A stretch of DNA of 64,000 nt from Fragum whitleyi (GCA_948146395.1 OX411549.1:30836693-30900692), one strand, 5' to 3'. Shown: positions 11,980-24,925, counted from the stretch's first letter. Notes: generated by a model from the sequence alone, not told the origin. Program-made: numbers and translations.

Positions 11980-12724
11980 TATAATTGCAATCCAATAAAA
12001 TAAAGAATTCTGATTGGTTCAAATCGCATCACGTGGGGAAATCCATTGCACTTTATTTCTGTATAAAATGCAATAGGTCTTTCGGTAAACCCCCGATCTT
12101 CGATCTGCAAGTCTTGTGTTGTTGGAACTCGAATTAACCTAGTTCCCGATCATCAACGCAACATTTCTATTCAATCTATTATAATTTAAGATATTTTCGA
12201 AAGAATTTACGATAACGAGCATGCAGTACTGATTCTGTGCCGACGTAAAGTTAGAAAACAGCAAGTCGACGAAGGCCGTCAAGCAACCCTCTCAACTAAA
12301 ACCGACCACGCCGTTTTCGTTTAAAAACACAGACTTACTTGGCAGAAACAAGCTTTTTTGTCATAAGTACCTCTACGAATTTTAATGTTGTCGTTTATTT
12401 GTGTATATTGTTTTACTTTATGACATTTCACTTCGATAGCGAGATAAACAATACACGATCTAAAAATAGATCGTAATTTTTTTACGCGGAGAAAGTAGAC
12501 TTGAAGCTTTAATGTTTGGCCGAGTATTTTAATAGTTTCTTAGATCTTCAGGATTGCAATTATAAGGGACGAGTGTCTTTTTCACTGCGTTTATTGGGGT
12601 ATAAAGTGCAATTGCCTTAGCACATGGCTTAAACATAACGCCCTACGGGCGTTATTTGCCATGTGCTAAGGCAATTGCACTTTATACCCCAATAAACGCA
12701 GTTAAAAAGACACTCGTCCCTATA
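11980..12724 (+). mobile_element. Composite element: ATTGCAATCC unit plus long foldback
   Basis: The first part (11980-12564) has terminal inverted repeats TATAATTGCAATCC / GGATTGCAATTATA. It is followed directly by the foldback 12565-12721. The same adjacency recurs at 10771-11290 and 19357-19975. The copy here sits inside a MITE that is intact in duplication copy 1, so the pair appears to have moved or arrived together. No protein is encoded. Confidence 0.7.
12565..12721. repeat. Near-perfect ~157-bp foldback palindrome
   Basis: Arms of about 75 nt start AGGGACGAGTGTC and end GACACTCGTCCCT. They carry GGGGTATAAAGTGCAATTGC and its complement and meet at GGGCGTTAT-type sequence around a tiny loop. 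I saw one substitution and a 4-nt asymmetry between arms, so it is young. Confidence 0.9.
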
Positions 12725-13891
12725 ATATTACCTCTATTTTAAAATTCAACGTTTTGTCCTGAGTATATATCATTTCGAGGTATTCATATACTTTAATATT
12801 CACATTCGATAACATTTTTCTGCAATGATTTGATCTCTTTGTATGAAATACTATTCGTAGTAAAGGATTCGGGGGCCTTTTTTTTAAGAATCTGGGCGTT
12901 TTTCGGAGCGGTTGAGTGAGTGATTGGAACGAATGAATGAATGAATGAATAGAGCGCTGAGTGAGCGATTAAGAATGGTTTTTGATCGAGGTAAAAGTCA
13001 ATTTCACGATGTTATTAACGGTATATATCTCATATAAGAATCTTTTAGATAAATGTCCTTTTTAGTTGACAAATTTGATAAGACTCGACAATAAGCTTTT
13101 GTTCACATGATGAAGATTACTCTTTGATTTTTTCATATAACCAGAACCACTTTAACTTGAATTTCTTTGATTTTTAATGGTTACATTTATTTAAATCGCT
13201 ATAAAATAATTAATTTATTAAGATAATTTGAATGATATGTATATGTGCTTAAAATAGGTGTATGGTACTGGCTGTTAAAATTATCATGACGAGACTCTGC
13301 TGATTCATGATATTTTTCCCACATCTCGACCAGATAACAGTCGTATTTTAAGACACTTACCCATTTTTTCTCTTGATGAATTTAATACCTATTTGTACTT
13401 TTCAAGGCGAAGTAAAGTCAGAGGAGACTTCATATAGTCACAAGGATTGATCACAGTGGGGATGTTTACACGACAAATTGCTTTCTGAGTTCTAGAAGAA
13501 AAATAATCGTCTCATTTTCTGATTAGATCTGCCCTTCTGTTGACACCCTAAAGTCTGTATCGGCATAAATACATTTTATACAGAGACCGTAAAATACTTA
13601 AGGCGATAAACTTCAGATCAACTTGAATGTTATACACGAGAGATGAATGATCATAACTTCAGAGTAACAAATCAATGGTGATGTAAGCGTTATATTCACA
13701 AACTTTATTCAGGAGGCAATCTTACAATTTTATGAAATTATATAATAAAAATTTAATTTACTTGTTTTGCTTAAATACCACTAGGTGTTTTTGTTCAGCT
13801 TTCTAGAATTACCTTTGGACTAAATTCAACCAGTATTAGCAGTTTTCTCACTATTTCTTTAGCAATTTTCGGTGGATAATATAGGGCTATT

Positions 13892-13983
13892 TCACGTTTT
13901 TGAGGGCGTTAACTTTGCAGAGACCCGAACAATGAGTAAGCATTTTGAGGGTCTCTGCAAATGTTTACGCCCGAAAAGCGTGA
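13892..13983. repeat. Long imperfect stem-loop (duplicate of 6023-6115)
   Basis: Same arms and CAGAGACCC/GGGTCTCTG pairing as in duplication copy 1. Confidence 0.65.
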
Positions 13984-14459
13984 TTTGACGCTATTATTGC
14001 ATAAAAAGATAGATAAGAGTAAAAATAATTTCATAGAAACGATATAAAACCAGTTACAAACCTACCTTTATGCCGTCATGCATTATACGTCCATCTTGTT
14101 TATACCGACGTTGCTAAGTAAATTTATGACGTCACACAATTTAACGCGGGATTTACTGTAACGTCTTTGGGTATGCTCTATAATAATGTTCGACAAGGAA
14201 ATTGATAAAGTGTATAGGCCCTGACCGAGAATATTTAGATTAAAAAAGCCGGGCATTAACGACACGTGAATTTAGTGATTAATCCACATTTTCTCTCGTT
14301 AACGATCGGGTTTTGCCCATTAACGTATGCCTTTAACGACCCGAATAATCGATAAAAACGTTAGATTATCACTTGATAACCTCATCGCCAATCAAGTCAA
14401 ATAACCAAAGAATTACACCTTACTTTAGATCGTTTCTTCCTATTTGACCCCTTATCTTA

Positions 14460-14871
14460 CAGTTTAACACCATCGTGAAATTGATAAGGTGAATGATTTT
14501 GGAATGATTTAGGAATGAAATTGAACGAGAGTGCGGAGCGAGTTTTGAGTGAATTTAGTTGGAGGTAATCAGGATGAACAAAATTAGCGATATTCATTAC
14601 CTCCCTTGAATAAAATATGCAAATTCTATTGATAACTTCCTATTTCTTCAAGAACCTATTAGTCCCTACAAGTTGAATTGTCAGTGAAATCGCGATTTTT
14701 CTCTATCCAAATTTATTTTGAATGACGTTGTTGATTCTATATTGTTTAAATTGGTTTGAGCATTTTTGAATAGTTTGAGTGAGTGTTTGTCATGAATGAA
14801 TGGATCGCTGAATGAGCGTTTTAAAATGGTTTTGATTGAGGCAAAGGTCAACCTTAAGATGTAACTAACTG
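14460..14871 (+). mobile_element. Family M MITE (duplicate of 6590-7007)
   Basis: Starts TA-CAGTTTAACACCATCG and ends ACTAACTG-TA. It differs from its partner by scattered substitutions and small indels, consistent with co-duplication. Confidence 0.85.
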
Positions 14872-15841
14872 TAATGGAGGCAAATTAACATATGAAATAC
14901 AGCGTTGCTTAATCACCCGTAAAATAACGCGTTTTAGGAAAAGTTGTCCAACGAAGTCCTCATTTCGTCTCAATTTAGTATAAAAGAGACAAAATAATAC
15001 AGTTTGTTTTCGTGTTAGGTCGATTAATCTTTCATTTCTTTCAGAGATATGCTCAGGACAAAATCTAAGGATGAAAAACAAAGAGCTTTTGCACAAAGAA
15101 ATCAAAGTAGCGTTTCGGTTCTTATGTAGTGCACTTTCCCGTGATAAAAATATCTATCTAAGACGTCTCATGCTCATTGTTGTTATACTTTTAGAGACTT
15201 GCTCCAGAAATTATCCAATTATTAACATTTAAAAAGGGTATTATTAGCAAAATAGCTAGGTAGGGTTATAATTATTGTGCACTGCACTCCGTAATCTCGG
15301 AGTAACACTTAACTGCCGAATTTCAAGTCAACCGGACATATAATATAGGAATACTCGGACGCCACGGGCGATCCCATAATACGCCTCGTCTTTGACGGAC
15401 GTTTTAAAATTAATGTCAATTGAGCAATAGGGAACTAGTACTATACGAGGGGTGTTCCAGAAGTCCGTGGACTTTCTTTATATCTCGAAGACTGTTCAAA
15501 GGTAATGTTCAAGGGTAATAATTGGAACTAGCATGTGATGAATTCCAAGCATTAAGGAGTTAAATTATAAATTTTACATCCGACTAAATCGCATGATGCG
15601 TCGTTCATCAGGCGCTTCTATAGAGACATACATAAGGTCAAGCGGCGCACAGACCAACTTTCATGTTTCACGTTTTGGTTCTTTGACTTTAGCACCGATT
15701 AGATTTACCTAACACTTAAATAAATTTCTTCGAATTTCGCGTGCTATTTCAATACAGACACAATGGTATTGCATGATAACTTTAATATTTGAAAAGCATT
15801 TCGTGAGAAGAATAAAGTACCTTTATAACCACAGGTGGTAG

Positions 15842-16130
15842 ATAAATATATAATACGTACTTAGTATTTGTATGAAGAAAATATCTTACGAGGTTGGGGA
15901 ATTGATTACTGTCGGGGCTCTGTCGAGACAGTTTTCAAGTACCACAACCGATAATACACCATCTTATAGCCTATATTTGCATTGTTGTCGTCTTTATTTC
16001 TTACAGAAATGCAAGTTTCTAAAATAACCGCATTATGTCATTGTTCTAAAAATATCCACGAGATATCATAAACAAATATCATATGGTATTTTATCACGCG
16101 TGCATTTGTATAGTTAGAAGATAAAGTACA
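15842..16130. repeat. Two-hairpin repeat (duplicate of 7968-8250)
   Basis: Contains the gtcggggctctgtcgag loop near 15911 and the second hairpin ending catatggtattttatcacg. Confidence 0.55.
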
Positions 16131-17164
16131 GGACATAGGACGTCAGAAAGACAACGTCATGTGGCGTTCTTTGACAGAAATTGATACTCCATGAGAGCCA
16201 ATGATCGGAATAGTTGTCACTGTAAACTAGTTAAGCACATAGACACAAAATGTGTATTTCTTGGGTTACTTATAAAATGACCTCTGTCCGGCGTACTTCC
16301 ATGAAAATTGTTGTGTAAGAAAAGGAAAAAAGATTATATGATTCATATTTTCAAACGATTATCAGTCTTTGAGTTATGGCGTCAGTCCACGACATTCTGG
16401 AACACCCCTCCTATATTAATTGTATTTTGAAGCCTATAGAAACGTTATTTCTAAAGCACGGGGATACGGCGGTACAATGTGCCAAGGGAATATTAGAAAT
16501 ATGCCGTAAAACAATTTCCTATTTTGAACTCAATTTAAAATATTAAAATATGTCAGTCAAAATGACACGAAAATGTCAAGTTTGTGCTATATATCACTTA
16601 TTTATTGAGTTGACTTGTGTAATCGCCAAACGGCGACTGACAGAAATCTAATTGGAAATTTTAGAATAAATTGAGACAATGTACCAGAAAATTGCTTACG
16701 TGCCTCGATAGTCTAGCAAGTAAAGTCTGGCAAAAAACAAAACATGCCTATAAATTCTAGTCAAAAGCAGAAAGTCGTTTTAGAAAAACCTGACTTTTTA
16801 AAAAGGGTCTTAAGAGATAAAACGATTGAATATTTATTTACTTTAACAAAATATATTGTCATATTATAGAAATTAAATTCCTGCAACATGCTGGTGTATT
16901 TGAAGGCATCCCATGGTTGTTGTGTTGGAGAATTCTTTCGATCGACGTAAAACCCTATCAATCGATTAAAATCATCCACCCTATCGTAAGGTTTCGTTAT
17001 CGAAGATTGAATCTGATGTAGAGATGGAACTTCGAGTGGTAGAAAGGAAAACGCATCGAGGATATTACAGTTAATCACATTGTGAAAGCGACAATCATTC
17101 CGATCAAATCATTCTAAATCGCTCACTTAGCACTGCATTCATTGTAGTTATTATTGTATTTTAA

Positions 17165-17275
17165 CTGCGTTTATTGGAGTATAAAGTGCAATTGCCATAG
17201 CACATGGCTAATAACGCCCGAATGTTTAAGCCATGTGCTAAAGCAGTTGCTCTTTATACTCCCAGTGATTGTTTC
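17165..17275. repeat. Degenerate GCAATTGCC foldback (duplicate of 9265-9375)
   Basis: Reads actgcgtttattggagtata, agtgcaattgccatagcaca, then the complement agccatgtgctaaagcagtt with ctctttatactcc. It is clearly the same foldback as 12565-12721 in decayed form. Confidence 0.65.
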
Positions 17276-17920
17276 CAGCCTTTAACTAGTCCGTCACTTA
17301 CCGCAAATTCCCGACGGGACGTGAGTTTATTTTCCCTTGCGAGCATAATGCTTCACTCGTACTTATGTTTTTCTCACAAGCTTTAACGTATATCATTCAA
17401 TGCAACATTATTGGAATGAACCGTTGAACTTTGTAAGGAAACAAAGCCAATGACAACGTTCCAAAAAATGACATTCTTTGACGACAGTGAAATATTGGTG
17501 TTTATATGACCACAAATCTTATACATATTGTCAAACCACATGACTTCCTAGCCACAAAAACTAAAACACATCCATTATCATATTTTGTTATTTGAGCATG
17601 TGCGTGACATTTCAAACAATTTCACTTTTGAACGAGGTACACAATCTTTATTGGCAGGCTGTACATCTAAATATTTCAGTAAGGGTAATTGATGAATAAC
17701 AGAGGAGAGCTTGAGAAGATAACTATCTGCAGAGCGCAAAAGGAAAGATTGTGGTAAGCTTCACAGGCTGGCCAGAAGCTTTGTAATATGATTATACGAC
17801 TAAATGGACAAAAATCGCTGTTAAAACATGCACCTTACACCGGTTTCCTATTCAGTTTTTGACTTTAAAGACCAATATAGTCTTAGGCAGAACAATGTTA
17901 AAAATAACCGTCGTTAAATG

Positions 17921-19356
17921 TCAAGTTCGCATATTAAACATGAGCCATATTGACAAGACCATTCTCCCTGTGAATAGCTTGATAATAAGAACTTAAAACA
18001 ACGTTCACTGCTCTGTTCTGTTATGAGATCTACAAATAGTCCAAAAGTTTCGAGTTATTAGGTATACTACTTTTAGAGAAGCACTTTGTACAAATTTTAA
18101 GTCTCTAAAACAGCAAATGTCAATACATCTAAACCAATAGGCCTATAAGCTAGAATTATGTTTTTGTACAGTGCAATTTTTCTGAATGAGATCTATCTTC
18201 CTATCAAGTTCCAAGTTGATAGCATTGATACTTTAGGAGATAAGCCATAGGCAATGTTAGTAAGGAAGAAATGATACGTTGCCTTTTAAAAGTACAATTA
18301 TTCTCGAAAATAGATTCTGTGCAACCAGTCTTAAAATGAGTAGAGCTGTAAATCTCTTGATTAATTGACCTTGTCCTTAGCAAGTAATCTTCATTTGATT
18401 ACGGAACATTATCCATTATTATCCTGCTTTTTTTTTAAAAAAAAAGTTACCAACTTTTTGGGACAAGGCAACTAGACTGGCTGAAGTTTTCCCACATCAA
18501 AACCTAAGGACATTTTGAAGTTGATAAGTTAGAAGACTTTTGAATTATTTTGGAACGATATTTAGTTAGTATCACAAATTCTATCGCAATTGGACGATAT
18601 TATCGATATTGCATCTCCTCCCTTTAAAAAAAATCCACTATGTTCGTACTTTTTCGGTTTTTGAGTTTTCACGGTCCATTCAGATCCTCATCAGCCATTT
18701 CCTTTTTTTCTTTTTGTGAATAATTAATTCGATTTGAACAAAATAGCGACCGTTTAAAACGGTTTGGAAGCCTTTTGTGAGCGTTGCATGTGTGAGTGCT
18801 TAGAATGAATATGTTCATTCGAATATGTTATAAACTTTGTTAAATTGGAATGAAGCCGCGGAAGATTTTGAAACATTTTCTAAACAATTTAGGGGCATTT
18901 TGAACGATTTTGGTGTGCGTTAAAAATGTAAATGGAGAGCAAAGACATAGTTTTGATCGGGACAAAGAATCAATTTATGGATGTTACTGACCGAATTATA
19001 TAATGTGAAATTATAAAGAATGGTTTATTGACAAACAAAAATCTTTTATATTGTGTCATTCTCCAAAAATTCCTTTTGTTATAAGGAAAAGTTAGTTAAC
19101 ATAAAGTACCGAGAAGGATAATTACCGACCACTTGCTATGAAATAAAGAGGGCGGTTAATATTACCATGGGGACAGATGTTCAATTAAGAAAATGTCTTA
19201 TTGGTAAATATACAATGTAAATATAAATGGGAATATTCTGGGAATGGTGCTCTTTATATTGATTTAAATGAGTAAGCGTCCTCTCAGACATGAACATTGT
19301 CCACATTGAAAACGAACAACAAAGAAATATTGCATATTAGAAGAACTTAATGTACA
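17921..19356. other. Region unique to duplication copy 2, with a decayed MITE
   Basis: No counterpart was seen in copy 1. About 18510-18990 resembles a very diverged family M MITE (gttggaacgatatt-like words, a central 'atcgcaattggacgatat' palindrome, then ctcctccctttaa). Nothing else is recognisable. Confidence 0.45.
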
Positions 19357-19975
19357 TATAATTGCAATCCAATAAAATGAATAATTTTGATTGGGTAAAA
19401 TCGAATCACGTGGGGAAATACGTTACAATTAAATCTATATAAAATGCAATAGGTATTTTGGGAAACCTCCGACGATAGATCTGCAAGTCCAGTGTTGTAG
19501 GAACTCCGAAATCCCTCGTTCCACTTCCAAAACCCTCCATCGCTATTTGATAAGTTAGGAATTTAAATATTTTCAAAAGAATTTTCGATAACAAGCATAT
19601 AGCCCCGATACTGACTCGTCGTTTACAGCGAGTCGACGAAGGCCACCAAGAAACCCGTCAAGCTCGCTCGATCTCGCTTATTTCGTTTTATAATGGAGAA
19701 ACGCTACGCAGAAATAATTTTCTTATCATAGATGCCTCTAGAAATGTCCAAATTGTCGATATTTTGTGTCGATTTGTAAAATTTTATGCTAGCAAACTTA
19801 GATAGCGACATAACAAAACACGTTTAATATGCGATCTAAAAATATGTCATTTTCACTACTCGCAGAAAGTAGACTTGAATCTGTTTTACTTGATCGATTA
19901 TTTTAATTGTTTCTTACATCTAAAGGATTGCAATTATAAGGACTCAAATAAATGCAGTGAAAAATAAACTAATCC
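19357..19975 (+). mobile_element. Composite ATTGCAATCC element with truncated foldback
   Basis: TIRs TATAATTGCAATCC (19357) and GGATTGCAATTATA (ending 19937) bound about 580 bp. A truncated foldback follows (ctcaaataaatgcagtgaaa...taatcccc). Confidence 0.7.
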
Positions 19976-21258
19976 CCATAGAAAAAAAGAATGTTTTCTA
20001 TTAAATAACAGACATGTCCTCGTATACCTATTCTATGAGTGTAAGTAACAGTTAGACACTGACATGTTAAAATTGAAATTGACCTATTGAATAATTTTGG
20101 AAAGATGTTGAAAGAGTATGTGGAGCGAGTTATGAACGCAATTGAAGGGAGGTAATTCAGTGTCGCTAATGTCGTCCATATGTCATCGGATTGATATTGG
20201 CATTGTATGACCATTGATAGGCTTAAATTATATCGAAAGAGTATTAAAACATAAAAAAAGTTAGTTATTGAGGGAACTATCCACACAAGACATGATTAAA
20301 TGAAAAGAGTGTGTTAATATTGCCAATATCAGCATACATTGATAATAAAATCAACATCTGCCAAAGGTTAAATGATATAATGATATGATAGAAAGAAAAT
20401 TCTTAACGGTTGAAACCTGTTTTTTTATAATACATGTAGCAGTTTGAAAGTTACTCTCTCGGTCTGTTATTTCAGATTACTTTAGGTATTAGATGAACAA
20501 CAAAATAATTATGTAGTTTTGCTTAAGACTTTCGTTACATTACGTTCAGAATATTTGTCTGTTCCTAATTTTCTTTGTTCGGTGCCAAATGAACAAGATG
20601 ATAAAATCCAATTGAGACAGTCGTAAGTGACATAAGAGAGAATGCCTTTTTGTTGACATTTTATTCTGTTATCAAATTATACTTAAAACAGACAGGGTCC
20701 TTTAAGGTTCAGAAATTGTTATGTATGTACACTTTTTTTGTTTGCACTTCCAGTGTTTTATTTATCTTCCTATTTGTAAATGTCAAAAATATCTACTGAG
20801 CAAATAATAAGCAGTGCAGACAAGAGTATTAGGACGCGGGAGTAGTTTCGGTTTTATAGAAATAAATATAGTGAGCGCGCATGGTAAAAAAATGAATATT
20901 CTTAGAAAAGAGGAATTGAAAAAAAATATAATGTCATTAACATTCAAAATGAATATAGTGTAATGTTCAGTTTTTAAGCATCATTCATCGTAAATCAATA
21001 TTTCAGTATAATAGATTGCAAATACGATATCTAAGGATGTTTTGTTACACGTTCATGCCAGAACGCGAATGTTCATATACAAGTCCAGGACCGGTTTTTG
21101 AATGAACTAAAACTTTTATTATGCTGCTTTTCTTCTTTAATGCTACAAAAATATTTCATAAAAAATTATATATAAAAACGAATGTTATTAACAAAAATTA
21201 AAAGTGTACACTTCTCATTCCACTAATGGGCACTGGTTTTACTAAGAATAATAATTAA

Positions 21259-21340
21259 GGTAGTGGGGCCGTAATAATGCCACAGCGTTTTGGAAGTCAT
21301 AAACTTTAACAGGGTTAACCGAGGTTTCCTTATGATTTTA
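21259..21340. repeat. TTAA-flanked foldback (family P), left part
   Basis: TTAA is followed by GGTAGTGGGGCC and, after about 55 bp, by the family core 'gttaaccgaggtttcc'. The right half is missing or decayed. Confidence 0.55.
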
Positions 21341-21417
21341 TCACCAGTATAAGGGAACAAACATGATATTATGTAGCAGTTTACAGATATCACCCTTGTT
21401 TTATAGTCAAACTAGTA

Positions 21418-21715
21418 CAAGGGTGTGGAAATACGACTTTTCTCTACTTGTCCATGGTTAGGTAAAAGTCGATTTCCTACTTATCCAGGTTCAAAATGAA
21501 CTTGCCAACAAAAAATTGAATTGATAACTATTGAGAAAGACATTATTTTTTATGGAGAAAATGCTGTAACCCAGCATTTTCTTCATTAAAGACAATGTTT
21601 TGTCCCCCCTTTCATACAAGCAAATCGATGCATTGTCCTCCAAAATCTTTTTAGTACTGTATCAAGATTTACTCTGGTATTTACTTGTCCTTGGACAAGT
21701 GGTCTAGAAAACAAT
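21418..21715 (+). mobile_element. hAT-type MITE, right-truncated
   Basis: It starts caagggtgtggaaatacgac and contains acttgtcc/ggacaagt words and an 'aaaatgctgtaacccagcat' hairpin. It matches the complete element at 61895-62256 but loses the family sequence after gtccttggacaagtgg. Confidence 0.6.
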
Positions 21716-21816
21716 CTGTACAATTGGTACACTGGAAATAGCGGACTTACCGATTTTTACTACTAATATATAAGGAACCCAAACATAGTGCAAAATAAAG
21801 AAACTTGAACTATACA

Positions 21817-22250
21817 CAGTTAACAACATCGTGAAATTGACAAGGTGAATGATTTTGGAATGATTTAGGAATGAAGTTGAATGAATGTGTGGAGCGAGGT
21901 TTGAGTGAATTTAATGGGAGGTAATCCAATGTCGCAAATTTTGTTCAGGATGAACAAAAGTAGCGATATTAATTACCTTCCTTTAATAAAAAAGGGCATT
22001 GAAGTAATATAGATATCTCCCTGTTTCTCAAAGAACCTATTGATCTCTTACAATTTGAATTATGTTAGTGAAATCGCGATTTTTCTCTATCCAAATTTAT
22101 TTTGAACGACGTTGTTGATTCTATATTTTTCATTGGGTTTGAGCGTTATTGAATGGTTTGAATGAATGTTTGGAATGAATGGAGCGCTGATTGAATGAAT
22201 TTGAATGGTTTTGATCGCCGTCAGTGTCAATTTCACGACGTTTTTAACTG
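21817..22250 (+). mobile_element. Family M MITE
   Basis: One of the best copies: CAGTTAACAACATCGTGAAA at the left and TTTCACGACGTTTTTAACTG-TA at the right. The central inverted repeat includes GGAGGTAATCC and aattaccttcc. Confidence 0.85.
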
Positions 22251-22467
22251 TATTATAATGGAAAGAATATCCAACCAGCAAATCCAAATGCTTGCCCAGA
22301 ACTAGTTGTATTTCCTCGGAAAAGTCACAGAATTTCACATTGAATAATTGAAAAAAAAGAAGAATCATGTTATAACACCACCCACAACACTTATCATTTG
22401 AAAATTTATATATTTTTTAATGGACCGGTGGCCTGTATTTATAAGAAATAAAGTTAAGTTCAGTTCG

Positions 22468-22533
22468 GTTAACATTGTGAACGGTCATGAGTCCCAAAAT
22501 ATTGCGAAACTATTATGAACCCACTACCTTAAA
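22468..22533. repeat. Family P foldback, right half
   Basis: gttaacattgtgaacggtca ... cccactacc followed by TTAA. The same fragment is at 25557-25620 in copy 2 of duplication B. Confidence 0.6.
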
Positions 22534-22928
22534 GATGACTTAAAAGGTCTCCATTGTATTTCGTGATTTAAAGCTCAGACAGATTTAGCATTCCGGAACC
22601 AGTAATGGAACAAATAAGGTTGACAGGCTGTTTACCTTGGAATTTGTTCGACCGCTGTGACATCTCATTTATTATTTAGTCCGAGCCATTTAAGAAACGT
22701 TCGCTGCCGGCATCCAATGAAACTTCAACTTTTTGATGAATTTATCCCTCGAAAAGGGGTCATATACATAATTCGTACTCTAACAAAGGTCAAAACTTTT
22801 CAAGTGAGATACATTTCTGCATCAAAATAATCATCATATATACGCCATATTAATAGTATGTTAGATTTTAAATACGACTTTCTAAATCAATTTTTGGGGG
22901 TGTTTTTTTTTCACCAAAAGTGTCCTTA

Positions 22929-23268
22929 CAGTTAGTAACATCATGAAAATGACATTCATCTCAATCAAAACCATTCATAACCACTCACTGATCGCTCCAT
23001 ACATTCATTCCAAACGCGCACTCAAACCAATCAAAAACGCTTCAAAATGACTAAAATAATAAAATCAACGGCGACATTCAAAATGAATAAAAATAGAAAA
23101 AAACGCGAGTTCATTGACATGATTGAAATTATAAGCGTCAGTACGGTTTTGGACAAAATTAGCGATACCGGATTATCTCCCTATAATTTAACTTAATCTC
23201 AATCTTCACACTCATTCAATTTCATTCCAAACTCAATCACTATGTCAAATTCACGATGTTATTAACTG
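22929..23268 (-). mobile_element. Family M MITE, short variant
   Basis: TA-CAGTTAGTAACATCATGAAA ... TTCACGATGTTATTAACTG-TA, with the reverse-complement word set (cattcattccaaacgc). Confidence 0.8.
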
Positions 23269-24044
23269 TAATCGCCGTTTAATAACAGCCTGAAATATCG
23301 TTCATTTAGTTAAATAACAAACCTTCTATGTAATGAGCGAATATTGTTAGTTTACTCGAACGGGATATAATCTCGGTAAGGCTGTTCCGATTAGTGGGTG
23401 ATGTCATTTAGGCGTGTTTTCCTGGATAACTGATCACAGATAAGGAATAGAAGAATATACTAGAATGAAAGACAAAGGAACTCAGCATCGCGTCGAGAAT
23501 GAAAGAGCACAATCGAGCACGCAAAATTTGAAGCATGGTTTAGACACCATAAACTGGATAATGAATGGGCGCTCGATTGAGTTTAATTTTCTGGATGCAG
23601 CGCTGGTGTCGAGACCGCAACCTTTAACCAATGCTTTTCAAAAAATTGAACCACATTAAACTTTATCAAAATCAACGGGGACAATTTGATTTGAAATCTA
23701 CGAAAAAATGTATATCATATCTTATATAGCACAATGTATGCTTGACAATGACAGTTGCCCTTAGTTTTGGCGCTTTGCCGTTATTGCTTCACTTTTATTG
23801 CAGTGGAAATTTTGTTTCTTCATGTGAAAGAGAAGTAAAAATTAAGCTCGATCGAATGGGTTTGGTATTCACCGTGCCGAATTATCTGACTCACGTGGAA
23901 AACAAGTAAAAGTTAAGCTCGATCGAATGAGTTTGGTATTCACCGTGCCGAATTATCTGACTTAGTCTTCGAGTGTTCTGAAAATTTAAATCGAATGACA
24001 GAGCTACATGTAACCTTGGTGGTATCTGAGTGATTTTTAACATA

Positions 24045-24438
24045 CTGTTAACAACATCGTGAAATTGACATTCTTGCCGATCAAAACCATTCCAAATCAC
24101 TCGCTCAGCGTTCCTTTCGCCCAACGTACTTAAACCATTCAAAAACGCTCCAATCTCACTGAAAACTAGAACAGCTAGAAAAAAAATCGCGATTTTACTG
24201 ACATACCTCAAATGTAAACATCTGGTAGGTTCTTTAAGAAATAGGAAGCTTCTTATAGAACTTTTAATATGCATATTTTATTAAAGGGAGGTAGTAAATA
24301 TCGCTAATTTTGTTCCTCCTGAACAAAATTTGCGATATCGGTTTACCTCCAATTAAATCCGCTCAAAAATCGTTCCACACACTCGTTCAATTTCATTCCA
24401 AAATCATTCATCTTGTCATTTACACGACGTTGTCACCT
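24045..24438 (-). mobile_element. Family M MITE
   Basis: Left end ta-CTGTTAACAACATCGTGAAA. The central palindrome around 24298-24345 reads atcgctaattttgttc, then gaacaaaatttgcgat. Right end decays to acacgacgttgtcacctg. Confidence 0.75.
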
Positions 24439-24805
24439 GTGCATACAGAAAAAAATGGATCGACACATTTCAGCACATTGATACAAACTAGTCATTGTGG
24501 CATACTATATGGAATCTACTCAGTACAACACGTTATCATCTAGTTCAACGGGAATTACTGTTGGCTTACGAGAGCCATTCATGGCCCTCGTAGCGAGCGT
24601 ATGTAAATGAAATTAAGTGAAGTGATTAGAGACCCTAACACGTCAAAGTAGGTTAATCAAGAACCTGTCTATGATTGATTAATGTTGTCTTTTCTGTAAT
24701 TTTTTCAGATAAACTCGTCTTCCTCCTGTCAAGGAAGGTAATTCATCATTCTTTGCTTCCTGAAGCAAAAGTGCAAATTTGTGTAATAAGTCGAAGTCAA
24801 AGCTA

Positions 24806-24925
24806 CAGTTAAAAACATCGTGAAATTGACAATCAAATTCATTCTTAACCATTCACTCAGCACTCCCTTCATTCATTCCAAAACACTCACTCAAATCGAT
24901 CAAAAACGCTCTGAAATTTTAAGAA
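24806..24925 (-). mobile_element. Family M MITE, left part only
   Basis: CAGTTAAAAACATCGTGAAA followed by cattcattccaaaacactca. The match fades before the central palindrome. It lies at the right edge of duplication B copy 1. Confidence 0.6.

Larger units (their letters stand above)
11842..13021 (+). mobile_element. Family M MITE split by a ~745-bp insertion
   Basis: The left half (11842-11979) and right half (12725-13021) align with the uninterrupted copy at 4741-5164. The break falls within the central palindrome, at 'attagcgata|ttacctct'. A run of gaatgaatgaatgaat occurs near 12936. Confidence 0.75.
11784..20715 (+). repeat. Tandem segmental duplication, copy 2 (~8.9 kb)
   Basis: Head-to-tail partner of 4686-11783. 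It is longer because of an insertion at 11980-12724 inside its first MITE, and because 17921-19595 (about 1.67 kb) stands where copy 1 has the Penelope fragment and flank. The end near 20560-20710 again matches copy 1 at 11640-11780 (for example ttctttgttcggtgccaaat). Confidence 0.85.
22297..24803 (+). repeat. Direct segmental duplication B, copy 1 (~2.5 kb)
   Basis: Matches 25387-27958 almost base for base across the first ~1.1 kb, beginning at 'cagaactagttgtatttcct' in both. It contains a partial family P foldback, two MITEs and a local duplication of about 75 bp near 23830-23960 that copy 2 lacks. The open frame at 23465-23659 is broken by a small indel in copy 2, so it is unlikely to be a gene. 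Confidence 0.85.

Noticed and set aside
23465..23659. 64-codon plus-strand frame in duplication B
   Set aside because: The second copy (about 26553) carries indels that break the frame, so there is no sign of constraint.
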